The position numbers were made by a program, and so were the translations under genes. The notes under the pieces are model-generated. The model was not told where the DNA came from. It saw only the letters and a program-made list of their open reading frames with translations, and made no database searches. A stretch of 35,477 bases of DNA from NCBI RefSeq assembly GCF_010811875.1, contig NZ_VKHP01000074.1:1-35477 (forward strand). Direction: 5' to 3'. This document shows positions 1 to 8,947 of this stretch, one piece after another. Source of the stretch: Bradyrhizobium uaiense. GTDB taxonomy: Bacteria > Pseudomonadota > Alphaproteobacteria > Rhizobiales > Xanthobacteraceae. The first letter of the stretch is position 1; the number at the start of each line of letters is the position of its first letter.

Positions 1-1207
1 CTCGTCATCGGTGTGGAAGAAAATGATGTGATTGTCCCAGTCGTATCCAATTCAGGCCTCCATCGGTCGCAGAGTTGTCTCTCTTTGACGCTTACAAGGG
101 AATTTACGGCCGCAGCGCGAAGGCGCGCGACATACCACGCGCTCGCAACGCCTTACGCCGCGAGCGGATTTCAATGCATCGCAGGATCACCTGCGCGCAC
201 ATTCCAATGCAGTGCGAATCGCCCATCCCCAACTGCTGAGTCGGCGGGTTAATGAGCGAGTATGGCAAAAAAAGTTAGTTAGCATGGCGATAGTTTGAAA
301 CATCCAACCGGCCGGCGTCTGCGACATGTGCTTGTCGTTGCAGACAAATTCAGCGCGATCGTCACAACAGGAGCAAAAAAGTTCTCCACTGATATTGTCA
401 ATGAGGCGCTCGCCATCGTCAGCGATTCAGATCCCGCCGAATGCGACCCTTCTTGCACATAACCGCAGGTGACCGGGCTTGCCGTTGCAAAGTGTCAGCG
501 TCCTACGCAGCTTAGGATTTTCTTCGGATGAGCTGTCAACTCCGAAGCTGGTGAAGGCCGAGACACCGTCGTCGCCGGCGCCAGAAATATTCAAAGGACG
601 CTCGTTTCCAGGTTCTTATCCTGGTCGGCGCTGTTGAATGTGGTGATGCGAGGACCCACGTCGACGATGCGAAAAGACATTTCCTCAGCCAGGGGTCGCC
701 GGTCGCTCACATTGCCTCTGACGCCCACGCAAGCATGCTGGCGGCGCGTCGTGCGCCGCGATCAGATCAGCAAGAGAGCCTATCAGGTCTCAGGATAGCC
801 CTGGCTGCCCCGGCTTGTGATCAGAATGATTGCAACGAGCGGTCCACTCACGACGATACCACGACCGCATTCGCAATTACGGATTTACGAAACGTTCAAT
901 GGGACGTTCGTGCAAAACCGCGCCTGCAGAGACATGGACTACATCAATGTCGTGGGCAGGCCCGCTCATGCCGGAGCGATCCTTGACGCCTTCAGTTGGC
1001 AGCAAGTCTGCACAGAGGTCGATTGAGAGCCCGCCGCTAGTTCGCAGCGGACATGCGCGACTGTCACACTGCACATGCGATGCGACCGGATCGCGGTCGG
1101 CAACGAGGATATGCTCTCGCAGCACATGCCGGACGGCACCAAACTGAGGTTAAGCGAAGTTACCAATCTTTTGACCTGATGTGAGGGGCTGATATTCCGA
1201 GGAGACG
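1..1207. other. Left-edge region without an intact gene
   Basis: I see no complete recognisable gene here. A frame open from the left edge to about 252 reads protein-like only in its first ~17 residues. A TTG-started 55-codon frame at 295-462 (+) and a 45-codon GTG-started frame at 591-728 (-) have plausible amino acid composition but no ribosome binding site and no family I recognise. A perfect 7-bp GC-only inverted repeat lies at 741-747/753-759 with a 5-nt loop. The stretch 817-1179 is listed separately as a possible relic. The whole region looks like an eroded flank of the polysaccharide island. Confidence 0.5.
817..1179 (+). pseudogene. Possible relic ORF interrupted by one in-frame TGA
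   Basis: One frame runs from a GTG at 817 to TGA at 1177-1179 and is broken only by TGA at 1024-1026. Both halves have GC-rich third positions and protein-like composition: the first half contains RIYETFNGTFVQN and DMDYINVVGRPAHAG, the second contains CDRIAVGNEDMLSQHMPDG. The first ~20 codons look less coding-like, so the true boundary is unclear. I do not recognise the family. It may be two unrelated short frames, but the same-frame continuation across the stop suggests one decayed gene. Confidence 0.3.
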
Positions 1208-1392
1208 ATGAAAATCGTCTGGATCTACATGAACACAAAGCGCGACTTCGGAGATCAGGAGAGTCCGCCACGATCGAAGCCACTGAGACCTGGTTCCCAG
1301 AAGACGACAAGGCGACGCCCGAATATGACGCAATTGACGCCGAGGGCGAGCGTGATGCGCGCCATCCTCGCGAGCAGGTCGAGAGGACATGA
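1208..1392 (+). pseudogene. Frameshifted relic of a small 'KVWIY' family protein
   Basis: An AGGAG three bases before the ATG leads into MKIVWIYMNTKRDFGD. The reading then stops resembling a protein, and a frame displaced by two bases takes over (from about 1252) with ATETWFPEDDKATPEYD, ending at TGA 1390-1392. From memory, small (about 50-aa) proteins of Bradyrhizobium and relatives begin K-x-VWIYVxT and continue through a VGD-like motif to an AAxxWFxExD-like segment. The two halves here match the front and back of that pattern in different frames, with the middle missing. I therefore read this as a deletion plus frameshift. The family assignment rests on recall; its function is unknown to me. 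Confidence 0.5.
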
Positions 1393-1482
1393 TGACGCAA
1401 CCTCCAAGGATTACTCCGCTTTTCCGATTGAGAGCCACCCGTAGCCACAGCAATGTTTGGACACAAGAAGCTGGCAGGGGCC

Positions 1483-3357
1483 ATGTGCGGGATTTTTGGC
1501 TGGGCACTTCGGGGAAAGCACCGGCAAGACCACGAGACTCTTGTCCGCCTCACCAACCTCATGAACCACAGGGGACCCGACGGCGCCGGCTACTGGCAAG
1601 GCGACACTGCTGGCGGGCACAATCAGGTCAGCTTGGGGCATAGGCGTCTCTCGATCATCGATCTCGAGGGCGGAGCCCAGCCGATGTGGAGCGCTGATCG
1701 CTCGATCGGGCTCGTTCTCAATGGAGAGATCTATAACTACGTTGAATTGCGCGAAGAACTCGTCTCTCTCGGGCATGCTTTTCGCACGTCCTCCGATACG
1801 GAAGTTCTGATCGAGGCCTACCGGGCTTGGGGACTGGACTCGATCAAGCGGTTCCGTGGCATGTTCGCGTTCGGACTATGGGATGCGAGGACCCAGCAGC
1901 TTGTCCTGGCGCGTGACCCGTTCGGCAAGAAACCCTTGTTCATAGCCGAGCACGCAGGCCTTTTGTTCGCCTCGGAAATCGAGCCCCTGCTCAAGTTCCC
2001 CGGCATGAACACCCAGATCGACCCGCATGCCGTCGAGCATTATCTCCTCAATCGATATGTCCCGGGCCCCAGGACATTCTTTCAAGCCGTGCGCAAGCTT
2101 CCCCCGGGTTGCCACCTCGTGTGGCGCGAAGGACGCACAAACATCACCCGGTATTTCACACCACCTTTGGCATCGGCCGAGCCCGACATCACGACTTTTG
2201 GCGAGGCGGTCCGGATGTTCAAGGCGACATTCGATGATGCCGTACGGATCCGCATGCGGAGTGACGTTGCGTTTGGAGCTTACCTGTCTGGCGGCATCGA
2301 TTCGTCTGCGGTTGTGGCCGCCATGGTCCGCCATAGTTCTGAGCGCCTGCGCACCTTTTCAGTTGGCTTTCGTGAAGCCGGCTACTCCGAGCTCGATCAC
2401 GCTCGCACCATCGCTCGTCAATTCGACACCAATCACGAGGAGATCGTGCTGGAGCCGCACGACTTCATGAAAAGCTGGCCGACCGCCGTGCTGCGTCGCG
2501 GCGCCCCCGCGGCCGAACCGGCCGATATTCCAGTTATGATGCTGTCGCATATGGCGGCGAGCAAGGTGAAAATGGTCCTCACTGGAGAGGGAGCGGACGA
2601 ACTGCTGGGCGGCTATCCCAAGCATCGAGCCGAGCTGTGGATCGAGCTCTACCAACGACTGGTTCCGCAGGCCATTCATGATCGCATCATATCGCCCGCA
2701 ATGCGTGCGCTCCCGTACGATATGCGCCGCGCCAAGATCGTGACGAGTGCAGCGGGCGAGCGGGATTGGCCGAGCCGGATGCAACTCTGGTTTGGCGGAG
2801 TTTCCCTTAACGAACGGGATCGCATTATCGGACGCCCGCTACCTGTAACGCCGCCGGATTCCCATCCGTTCTCGATGGCCGCCGGGTCGAATGTGCGGCG
2901 CACGCTGTTCTTTGATCAGACATCGTGGCTACCCGACAACCTCCTTGAACGTGCCGACCGAATGATGATGGCAGGCTCAATTGAGGGCAGGATGCCATTC
3001 ATGGACACCAGTCTCGCCAAGCTTGTGGCGCGGTTTCCGGACAGTTTCCTGGTTGGTCGGAGCGGCGGCAAGTCAGTATTGCGAGCAGCGATGCAGCACA
3101 CTCTTCCACGAGGGATTCTAACGCGTAAGAAAATCGGATTTCGCGTGCCAATTGAGGAGTGGTTTCGCGGTCCCTATCGCGAATTCATCTCCGATTTGTT
3201 AGTTTGCGACGGTGCGCGTGTGGCATCCTTCTGCGACCGGGATGTCCTGAGGCAGTTGGTCAACGAGCATCTCGCCCGCCGTCAAAACCACGAAAAGGTG
3301 CTTTGGTCTCTGGCCAATCTGGAGCTGTTCTTGCGAGCCTTCAAGCCGTCAAGTTAA
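1483..3357 (+). CDS. asnB: Asparagine synthetase B-like glutamine amidotransferase
   Basis: This 624-residue cytoplasmic protein has the two-domain layout of glutamine-hydrolysing asparagine synthetases. The N-terminal Ntn amidotransferase domain starts MCGIFGW, with the nucleophile Cys2 exposed after Met removal. That fixes the start at 1483 rather than the upstream ATG at 1453. NHRGPDG lies at 28-34 and GEIYNY at 81-86. The ATP-pyrophosphatase domain carries SGGIDSS (269-275) and LTGEGADELLGGY (366-378), followed by an EGRMPFMD segment and a K-x-GFRVP motif. All catalytic motifs look intact. Family members amidate aspartate, but homologues inside O-antigen loci (WbpS, WbmI) amidate uronic acid sugars. 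With a uronic-acid pathway next door that role is plausible but unproven. It stands alone on the plus strand, convergent with the next gene. Confidence 0.9.
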   Translation: MCGIFGWALRGKHRQDHETLVRLTNLMNHRGPDGAGYWQGDTAGGHNQVSLGHRRLSIIDLEGGAQPMWSADRSIGLVLNGEIYNYVELREELVSLGHAFRTSSDTEVLIEAYRAWGLDSIKRFRGMFAFGLWDARTQQLVLARDPFGKKPLFIAEHAGLLFASEIEPLLKFPGMNTQIDPHAVEHYLLNRYVPGPRTFFQAVRKLPPGCHLVWREGRTNITRYFTPPLASAEPDITTFGEAVRMFKATFDDAVRIRMRSDVAFGAYLSGGIDSSAVVAAMVRHSSERLRTFSVGFREAGYSELDHARTIARQFDTNHEEIVLEPHDFMKSWPTAVLRRGAPAAEPADIPVMMLSHMAASKVKMVLTGEGADELLGGYPKHRAELWIELYQRLVPQAIHDRIISPAMRALPYDMRRAKIVTSAAGERDWPSRMQLWFGGVSLNERDRIIGRPLPVTPPDSHPFSMAAGSNVRRTLFFDQTSWLPDNLLERADRMMMAGSIEGRMPFMDTSLAKLVARFPDSFLVGRSGGKSVLRAAMQHTLPRGILTRKKIGFRVPIEEWFRGPYREFISDLLVCDGARVASFCDRDVLRQLVNEHLARRQNHEKVLWSLANLELFLRAFKPSS

Positions 3358-3709
3358 GAGATTCTAGCGAAGCATTCCGTTCCCGAACCGATTTAGGCGC
3401 CCAAGGCAAACACGTTCGATACGGCGATCGGGACCATACGCAACAATAGACTGAGGTTTGGCCAGACACAGGCGAACAACGTGGACAGCATCACACGTTG
3501 CTTTTGGGGTGGCTCAACCGAAACGACCATCCCTACTCATCTGGGCGATCGCCGGCGCGGAAGAGAGCGACCACCGCCACCATGCGAGTGCGTCACCCAT
3601 CTCTGCACGGCCCGACCATTTGCGGCCAACACACTTCCCTTTCAGCAAAACTCCAATCGCACGTCGTGTTGCCAAGAATAGGGTCGAACGACCAACCGAT
3701 CGATCGACC
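3358..3709. other. Convergent intergenic region
   Basis: About 350 bp lie between the convergent asnB-like and glycosyltransferase genes. Short frames occur on both strands but none has a ribosome binding site, recognisable motif or coding-like third positions. The only structured element is the inverted repeat at 3678-3713, listed separately. Confidence 0.6.
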
Positions 3710-3713
3710 CTAT
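3678..3713 (-). terminator. Candidate terminator hairpin of the left minus-strand operon
   Basis: A perfect 10-bp inverted repeat, ATAGGGTCGA (3678-3687) and TCGACCCTAT (3704-3713), has a 16-nt loop. On the minus strand it begins at the stop codon (TAG, 3712-3710) of the last gene of the seven-gene operon. It is followed by a short T-containing run (TTCTT) rather than a strong U-tract. Position at the operon end supports a terminator; the weak U-tract leaves open a 3'-end stabilising stem. Confidence 0.5.
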
Positions 3714-4831
3714 CGCGCGTGGTCGCGCCAGTTGTAGGCCACTTTCCGATAAAGGCAGAGATATGCATCGCACATCGTATCCAGTGAGAACGCTGTTTCA
3801 ACGCGCCGACGTCCTGCAGCACCAAAACGATTAGAAAGTTCAGCATCGTCGAGGAGCTTGAGCACGCGATCGGTCAAAGCACCGGCGTCATGGCTCGGCA
3901 CAAGAAATCCGGTCTGCCCTTCCAGCACCAACTCAGAAGTGCCTCCATCGTCTGTTGCAACAACCGGCTTACCCAACGCCATGCACTCGGTTATTGCGTT
4001 GGAAATGCCCTCCCCGTGCAATGCGCTATTCGTAGTGAGAACGCCAACGGTGAAGAGGTTGGCAATGCTCTCTATGTCGTTCCGCCGCCCCAGGAACTTT
4101 ATGCGCCCCGAATGTTCAGTCGGGATGCTGTCGCGCACATGCTGCAACGTTTCACCGCTACCGATAGCCAAAAACGTGACGTCGTCCCGCAGACGACAGA
4201 TGCGGCACGCCATCTCGACGAAGGTTTCATAATCCTTTCTGGGCGTAAAGTTAGCGACCATCCCTACAATGTGCGGCGTCTCAATCGCCAGACTGCTGCG
4301 AAGTTCGGTCTTGTCCTTCAGGTTGGAAACCCTTTCAGGACTGAACCCGTTATAGATGCAGAGACCCTTGCGCTCGGGAACACCATAGGCAGCCAGGCCC
4401 GCCCGCGAATTGGCAACAACGACATCTGAGAATGGCATCGTCAGCTTGCCTCTCAAGTACCCCTCATTCCAGAGTGTCAGATGCGAGGGCGCATCTCGCA
4501 CAAACCCATTTACGAAGGCCGTCCGGCACACTTTCGCAACCGGCGCTGCATAGACGGAGCACATCGCGCCCCACGAGTGGACGATATCTATTTTCAGGTC
4601 GGCAACCAGTTCGTACAGGGTCTTGAAAAGGCGTAGATCCTTTCTGCCTCTGCGATTGAGCTGAATGACTTGTGCGTGTTCGCGGTCAATTTCAAGGCGA
4701 ACCTCGTCCTTGTCCATGACGGCGACGAATGACCTTATGTCACTGTGAGCGGAAAGTCCTTTCAGCAGCTCGACGATTTGCCGTTCCTTTCCTCCCGGGC
4801 CGAGACGTTCGATAACGTGCAGTATGCGCAT
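3710..4831 (-). CDS. GT4-family glycosyltransferase
   Basis: A 373-residue GT-B glycosyltransferase. The N-terminus MRILHVIERLGPGGKERQ is the classic GT4 opening with a glycine-rich acceptor-side loop. The C-terminal half has the donor-binding signature EGISNAITECMALGKPVVA. It probably transfers one sugar from a nucleotide donor to the lipid-linked repeat unit at the inner face of the cytoplasmic membrane; donor and linkage cannot be read from sequence. I chose the ATG at 4831 because GGGAGA precedes it at suitable spacing. The frame also allows a TTG at 4897 that overlaps the stop of the deacetylase gene upstream, so translational coupling with a 22-residue longer protein is possible. It is the last gene of the seven-gene operon. 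Confidence 0.9.
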   Translation of the reverse strand: MRILHVIERLGPGGKERQIVELLKGLSAHSDIRSFVAVMDKDEVRLEIDREHAQVIQLNRRGRKDLRLFKTLYELVADLKIDIVHSWGAMCSVYAAPVAKVCRTAFVNGFVRDAPSHLTLWNEGYLRGKLTMPFSDVVVANSRAGLAAYGVPERKGLCIYNGFSPERVSNLKDKTELRSSLAIETPHIVGMVANFTPRKDYETFVEMACRICRLRDDVTFLAIGSGETLQHVRDSIPTEHSGRIKFLGRRNDIESIANLFTVGVLTTNSALHGEGISNAITECMALGKPVVATDDGGTSELVLEGQTGFLVPSHDAGALTDRVLKLLDDAELSNRFGAAGRRRVETAFSLDTMCDAYLCLYRKVAYNWRDHAR

Positions 4832-4893
4832 TTCAGCGCTCTCCCGAGCGGGCCGATGCAGTTCACCTTGCAGTGAGTGGTTCAGCCCTACAA

Positions 4894-5910
4894 TCAACGT
4901 TGGGACCCCAGCAGCATATGGGCCGCGGATTGAATGCCACTGATGCGCGCCTCGAATTTAGCTATCGTATCGAATGGCCCCCCTACGCCGAGACGAGGAA
5001 GCGCAAAATGACCGGACTTGAGATCAGACAGCTGCCCATGCCGGGTTGTCACGGCGGTTGAAAAGCCGATGTCCTTTGCAAGGCTCGCTTCCCTGGGGCC
5101 GCATGCTTTGGAGTCACCGTAAGGATAAGCAAAGTGCTGAACGGGACGCTGCAGCAATTGCTCCAGATAGCGGCGGTTATCTGCCATTTCGGCCCTTGCG
5201 GGCTCAATATCGAGGCACGATAAGGCGGCATGCGATTCGGTATGCCCGCCGATTGACGCAAGAGGATGCCGCGCCAAGTCTTGAAGCTCGCGCTCATCCA
5301 GAAAATATGCCTCATTCAAGCCCGATAACGAAAGGCCTGCCTTTCTGAACGTCGGAGCCAGCGTTGCGATCCGGCGATAATCTTGATGTAACCACTCAGT
5401 TACCTCGTTCAAACCCGCCATTTTCTCGCGCAATCGAGGGCAATCGAATCGCTTGTCCATCGCGTCGATCGTTACCGTGTCTCCAGAGCGAAACATTTCA
5501 CGCAAACCCAGCCACCACGCCTGCAACGTCCGTTTCGGCGCGCCAGTGGGAACGTAGATCGTGAACGGAGCGTTGTATCGCTCGAGGATTGGAAGCGCGG
5601 TCGCGACATTGTCCCGGTAGCCATCGTCAAAGGTAAGCACCGCATAGGGGCCACCCCTCCCGGGGTCCGACGCCAACCGCTCGAGAGATGTAGCCAGACT
5701 GACAATCTCCCAGCCTTCCTGCCGCAGCCAATTGAGCGAATACTCAAAGAGGCCGACTGAAGTCCCGGTCATCAATTCCGAGCGGCCATCCTGCTGGACC
5801 TCATGGAACATGAGAATAGCCGCCCGGCCCGCAAAGATCTTGCGGAATGCCGGCAGCAGGCCAGACCGACGGGCCACTTCGATCACGCCGTTTGTGAGAG
5901 CCTGCTTCAC
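4894..5910 (-). CDS. NodB-type polysaccharide deacetylase
   Basis: A 338-residue carbohydrate esterase 4-like protein. The NodB motifs are visible in order: MFHEVQ at 34-39, TFDDGYRD at 93-100 (catalytic base Asp95 and metal ligand Asp96), GGHTESH at 221-227 (metal ligands His223 and His227) and AYPYGD at 261-266. Such enzymes remove N- or O-acetyl groups from polysaccharides in a metal-dependent reaction. No convincing signal peptide is seen, so it may act on the lipid-linked repeat unit in the cytoplasm. The start is GTG with a CAGGGA-type site upstream. It lies between two GT4 genes in the operon, which suggests it modifies the nascent EPS unit, possibly one of the N-acetyl groups installed by the amino-sugar pathway of the same operon. 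Confidence 0.88.
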   Translation of the reverse strand: MKQALTNGVIEVARRSGLLPAFRKIFAGRAAILMFHEVQQDGRSELMTGTSVGLFEYSLNWLRQEGWEIVSLATSLERLASDPGRGGPYAVLTFDDGYRDNVATALPILERYNAPFTIYVPTGAPKRTLQAWWLGLREMFRSGDTVTIDAMDKRFDCPRLREKMAGLNEVTEWLHQDYRRIATLAPTFRKAGLSLSGLNEAYFLDERELQDLARHPLASIGGHTESHAALSCLDIEPARAEMADNRRYLEQLLQRPVQHFAYPYGDSKACGPREASLAKDIGFSTAVTTRHGQLSDLKSGHFALPRLGVGGPFDTIAKFEARISGIQSAAHMLLGSQR

Positions 5911-6001
5911 TCTAGCTTATCCCTGAAGACGACGACCTCGCGTCACGCTGGCCAAAGCGACGACCCTGTTAACGACGTTCTCTGCGCCAAGCTCATCGCC
6001 A

Positions 6002-6979
6002 TCATCCGCTCCGCACCAATCGCCTGCCCTGCGCTCTTGCCCTAAAGTTGGAGATGACGTCGGTATATACCCCGATGATCCTTTCCACGGTGAACGCCTG
6101 GTCGTATCTCACCACTGCTGCCCGCCCCTGAAACTCGCCGTTCAGCGACCAGTCAAAGGCCTCTCGAAGACTGCGCGCGATCGTGCCAGCGTCCGGCGGA
6201 CATATCTGCGTCCCAGCGATGCCATTCAACTGTTCACGGACGTCGCCGACATTGGTCGACACCACCGGAAGATTGCACGCGAGAGCTTCCTTGATGGAGG
6301 TCGGTGACCCCTCATAATCCGAGCTGAGAAGCAGCGCGTTTGCCGCACTGTAGTACCAGGGCATTTCCTCGTTCGGTACATTGGTAACCGTCATCAGCTG
6401 CGCATCGACGCCTTCCTGCACCAGCCGGTCGATTGACGCTCGTGCCAGATCATATCGCTTCTCAGGGCGCGTCGGATCGAACGGAAACAGGACGACAAAT
6501 TTATCGTTGGGCCATTGCAGCCGCGCTCGCGCTTCGTTGCGATCGTACGGCTTGAATACGCCGAGGTTGACCCCGCAGGGAATCACGATTCCGGGAACCC
6601 GCCTCCGCATCTCCTCAGACACGACGACAACGGCGTCGGCGAAATGCGACACAAATCGCGTTGACAATCTTTCAAGGATATTCCCCAGTACGTCGGTCCC
6701 GTGCAGCGTGATGACGAGTGGCGCGCGCAACCGAAACATTGCGGGAAAGGCCGAATATCCATAATGCGCATGAACGATGTCGTATGTTGTCGCGCCGGTC
6801 ATTCGCACGACATCAACGGTGCCCTTCAGATAGTTCAGCTTCGACTGGGATCCGACCATATTGATGACGTCGACCGTATGGCCGAACCGGCGCAGCTGCT
6901 CTACCTGCTGGTACACGAAGGCTCCGGACCCTGGTCTCTGCGGGCTCGGATACATATTGGTGACACAGAGGATCCTCAC
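6002..6979 (-). CDS. GT4-family glycosyltransferase
   Basis: A 325-residue GT-B enzyme, somewhat short for the family. It opens MRILCVTNMYPSPQRPGSGAF, has DIVHAHYGYSA and LHGTD in the acceptor domain, and the donor-site signature YEGSPTSIKEALACNLPVV in the C-terminal domain. The start is GTG, two bases after the stop of the acyltransferase gene, which indicates translational coupling. Likely role: adding one sugar to the undecaprenyl-linked repeat unit on the cytoplasmic side. Donor specificity is unknown. Confidence 0.9.
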   Translation of the reverse strand: MRILCVTNMYPSPQRPGSGAFVYQQVEQLRRFGHTVDVINMVGSQSKLNYLKGTVDVVRMTGATTYDIVHAHYGYSAFPAMFRLRAPLVITLHGTDVLGNILERLSTRFVSHFADAVVVVSEEMRRRVPGIVIPCGVNLGVFKPYDRNEARARLQWPNDKFVVLFPFDPTRPEKRYDLARASIDRLVQEGVDAQLMTVTNVPNEEMPWYYSAANALLLSSDYEGSPTSIKEALACNLPVVSTNVGDVREQLNGIAGTQICPPDAGTIARSLREAFDWSLNGEFQGRAAVVRYDQAFTVERIIGVYTDVISNFRARAQGRRLVRSG

Positions 6980-6981
6980 GA

Positions 6982-7743
6982 CTACTCCGTTGAGGCCTTG
7001 GCAGTGCCGGCAGCCCCGCTGAGCTTTCGTCGGATTTCCGCAGGGACGCCCGTGACCAGCGTGCCGTCAGGCACGTCCTTCGTAACTACCGCGCCGGCGC
7101 CGACGATAGCGCCGATACCGACCCTGACGCCCGGCAGGAGATTGGCTCCCACGCCGATCGCCGCGCCGCGCGCGATAGTGGGCCCGAGCATCGGCGAGCC
7201 ATCGTAGCCGTTCCGGCCGATTGCGTTGTCGTTCGAGGTGCCGACGCAGCCCGATATGAACACGTCGTCTTCGATCGTCATATTGCCGGCCAGCCAGGTA
7301 TGATCCTGCACCCGGACGCGATCGCCAATGCGCGTGTTGTAATTGACCGTAACGTAACGTCCGACAACCGTCTTTGAGCCGATCCGCGATTGCTCACGGA
7401 TCGAAGCGCCGTCACCGATCAGGGTCCCCCCGCCGAGCGAGACGTCGTAGAAAATGACCGCATGCGGGCCAATTGAACAATCGGCGCCGATATCGATCCA
7501 TGCCTCGAAATGCGGCGCACGCGACAACGCGCCCGCACCCTTGGGTACCTTTCCGATATAGGCGCCTGGGAAGATCTCGACGTTGTCGGCAATTCTCACC
7601 CCACTCTCGATCACAACATGCGGATGAATGACCACCCTGTTGCCGATCACAACATCAGGCCGCACTATTGCGAACTCAGCGATCGTCACGTCTGCTCCGA
7701 TCGCCTCGGTCTCGATCACCGCTCGTGGACTAATTCGACTCAT
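6982..7743 (-). CDS. Left-handed beta-helix (hexapeptide) sugar N-acyltransferase
   Basis: About 253 residues dominated by hexapeptide turns of the [LIV]-G-x4 type along its length, for example GNRVVIHPHVVIESGVRI, DDVFISGCVGTSND and GVRVGIGAIVGAGAVV. It ends with the usual VTGVPAEIRRK segment. Such trimeric enzymes acetylate nucleotide-sugar amines from acetyl-CoA. It directly follows a sugar aminotransferase gene, so the natural substrate is the UDP-3-amino sugar made there, as for WbpD/WlbB. It is longer than those (~190 aa) because of extra N-terminal coils, so an LpxA-like acyl specificity is an alternative. I chose the ATG at 7743 because AAGG lies seven bases upstream; a GTG at 7749 overlaps the previous stop. 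Confidence 0.82.
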   Translation of the reverse strand: MSRISPRAVIETEAIGADVTIAEFAIVRPDVVIGNRVVIHPHVVIESGVRIADNVEIFPGAYIGKVPKGAGALSRAPHFEAWIDIGADCSIGPHAVIFYDVSLGGGTLIGDGASIREQSRIGSKTVVGRYVTVNYNTRIGDRVRVQDHTWLAGNMTIEDDVFISGCVGTSNDNAIGRNGYDGSPMLGPTIARGAAIGVGANLLPGVRVGIGAIVGAGAVVTKDVPDGTLVTGVPAEIRRKLSGAAGTAKASTE

Positions 7744-7745
7744 CG

Positions 7746-8906
7746 TCACACCTTCCCGCCATCGGCATGCATCGCGACGGGCTTCCGCATTTCCTGGTGG
7801 CTTTCGCGCTCCGCAACAGCTAGCACGGTCGCAGCGACACGGCGCACCTGGTCACGCGTGAGCTCCGGAAACATCGGTAGCGACAACGATCGAGCGGCCA
7901 TCGCTTCGCAGCACGGCAAATCGCCTTGCTTGTAGCCGAGATAGGCGAACGCTGGCTGGAGATGCAGCGGCAACGGATAGTGGATTCCGCTCGCCACGCC
8001 GACCTCGTCGAGCCGCTTGCGCATTGCATCCCGTTCGTTCGTGACGATCACGTACAAATGGTAGACGTGCGTGGACCCCGTTCGGACGAAAGGCGTCTTG
8101 ATGCCCGAGTGTCTCAACTCCGCGGTGTACCACTCCGCAGCACGCCGCCGATGGTCGTTCCACCCATCCAGACGCCGGAGCTTGACTTGGAGAACTGCGG
8201 CCTGGAGAGCATCGAGCCGGCTGTTGAACCCGACCTCGGCGTGGTTGTAATGTGTCGTTCGACCGTGGTCACGCAACCGTTCGATCCGCTCGGCAATCAC
8301 TGCACTGTTGGTGGTGATCGCTCCTCCATCGCCATATGCCCCGAGGTTCTTCCCCGGATAGAACGAAAAGCAGGCTACATCGCCGAGCGCCCCGGTTCGT
8401 ATCCCCTGATACTCCGCTCCATGCGCTTGGGCTGCGTCTTCAATCACAAAGAGGCCGCGCCGTCGTGCAATGTCCTTGATTGGGCCCATGTCGGCCGGCT
8501 GGCCAAAGAGGTGAACTGCAACGATCGCCTTGGTGCGGCTTGTCAGGGCCCGCTCGATCATCCTCGGATCGATCGTGTGGGTATCGGGATCGATATCGAC
8601 GAATACCGGCTGCGCTCCTGTCGCGACGATCGCCGCCGCGGTGGCGATGAAGGTATGGGCGGTTGTAATCACCTCGTCGCCATGACCAACACCCAACGCC
8701 CTCAGCGCCAGATGGATCGCGTCCGTGCCGCTCGCCACACCGCGCGCATAGGGCACTTGGCAATAGGCGGCAAAATCCCTTTCGAACGAAGCGACTGCCT
8801 CGCCGCCGATGAACTGCGTGGATTCGAGAACGCCTCGAATTGCGTCGGCCACCTCATCCTTTAGCGTCGCATACTGTGCCTTGAGATCAACGAACGGAAT
8901 ATTCAT
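7746..8906 (-). CDS. DegT/DnrJ/EryC1-type nucleotide-sugar aminotransferase
   Basis: A 386-residue PLP-dependent aminotransferase of the DegT/DnrJ/EryC1/StrS family, at the usual length. Visible motifs are FVDLKAQY at the N-terminus, GTDAIHLAL (60-68), EDAAQAHGA (156-164, cofactor-binding Asp157) and SFYPGKNLGAYGDGG (181-195), with Lys186 as the Schiff-base lysine. It transfers an amino group, usually from glutamate, to a keto nucleotide sugar. With the dehydrogenase and acyltransferase of the same operon it matches the WbpB-WbpE-WbpD order of reactions, which aminates C3 of a 3-keto-UDP-GlcNAc-uronate. The C3 position is inferred from context. Its stop lies just ahead of the acyltransferase start. 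Confidence 0.9.
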   Translation of the reverse strand: MNIPFVDLKAQYATLKDEVADAIRGVLESTQFIGGEAVASFERDFAAYCQVPYARGVASGTDAIHLALRALGVGHGDEVITTAHTFIATAAAIVATGAQPVFVDIDPDTHTIDPRMIERALTSRTKAIVAVHLFGQPADMGPIKDIARRRGLFVIEDAAQAHGAEYQGIRTGALGDVACFSFYPGKNLGAYGDGGAITTNSAVIAERIERLRDHGRTTHYNHAEVGFNSRLDALQAAVLQVKLRRLDGWNDHRRRAAEWYTAELRHSGIKTPFVRTGSTHVYHLYVIVTNERDAMRKRLDEVGVASGIHYPLPLHLQPAFAYLGYKQGDLPCCEAMAARSLSLPMFPELTRDQVRRVAATVLAVAERESHQEMRKPVAMHADGGKV

Positions 8907-8947
8907 TTTTCAAACCTCACCAGATTCCATATCCATGCCCGAGAACC

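Noticed and set aside
7926..8864. 312-aa plus-strand frame
   Set aside because: Antisense to the aminotransferase gene, which has all catalytic motifs.
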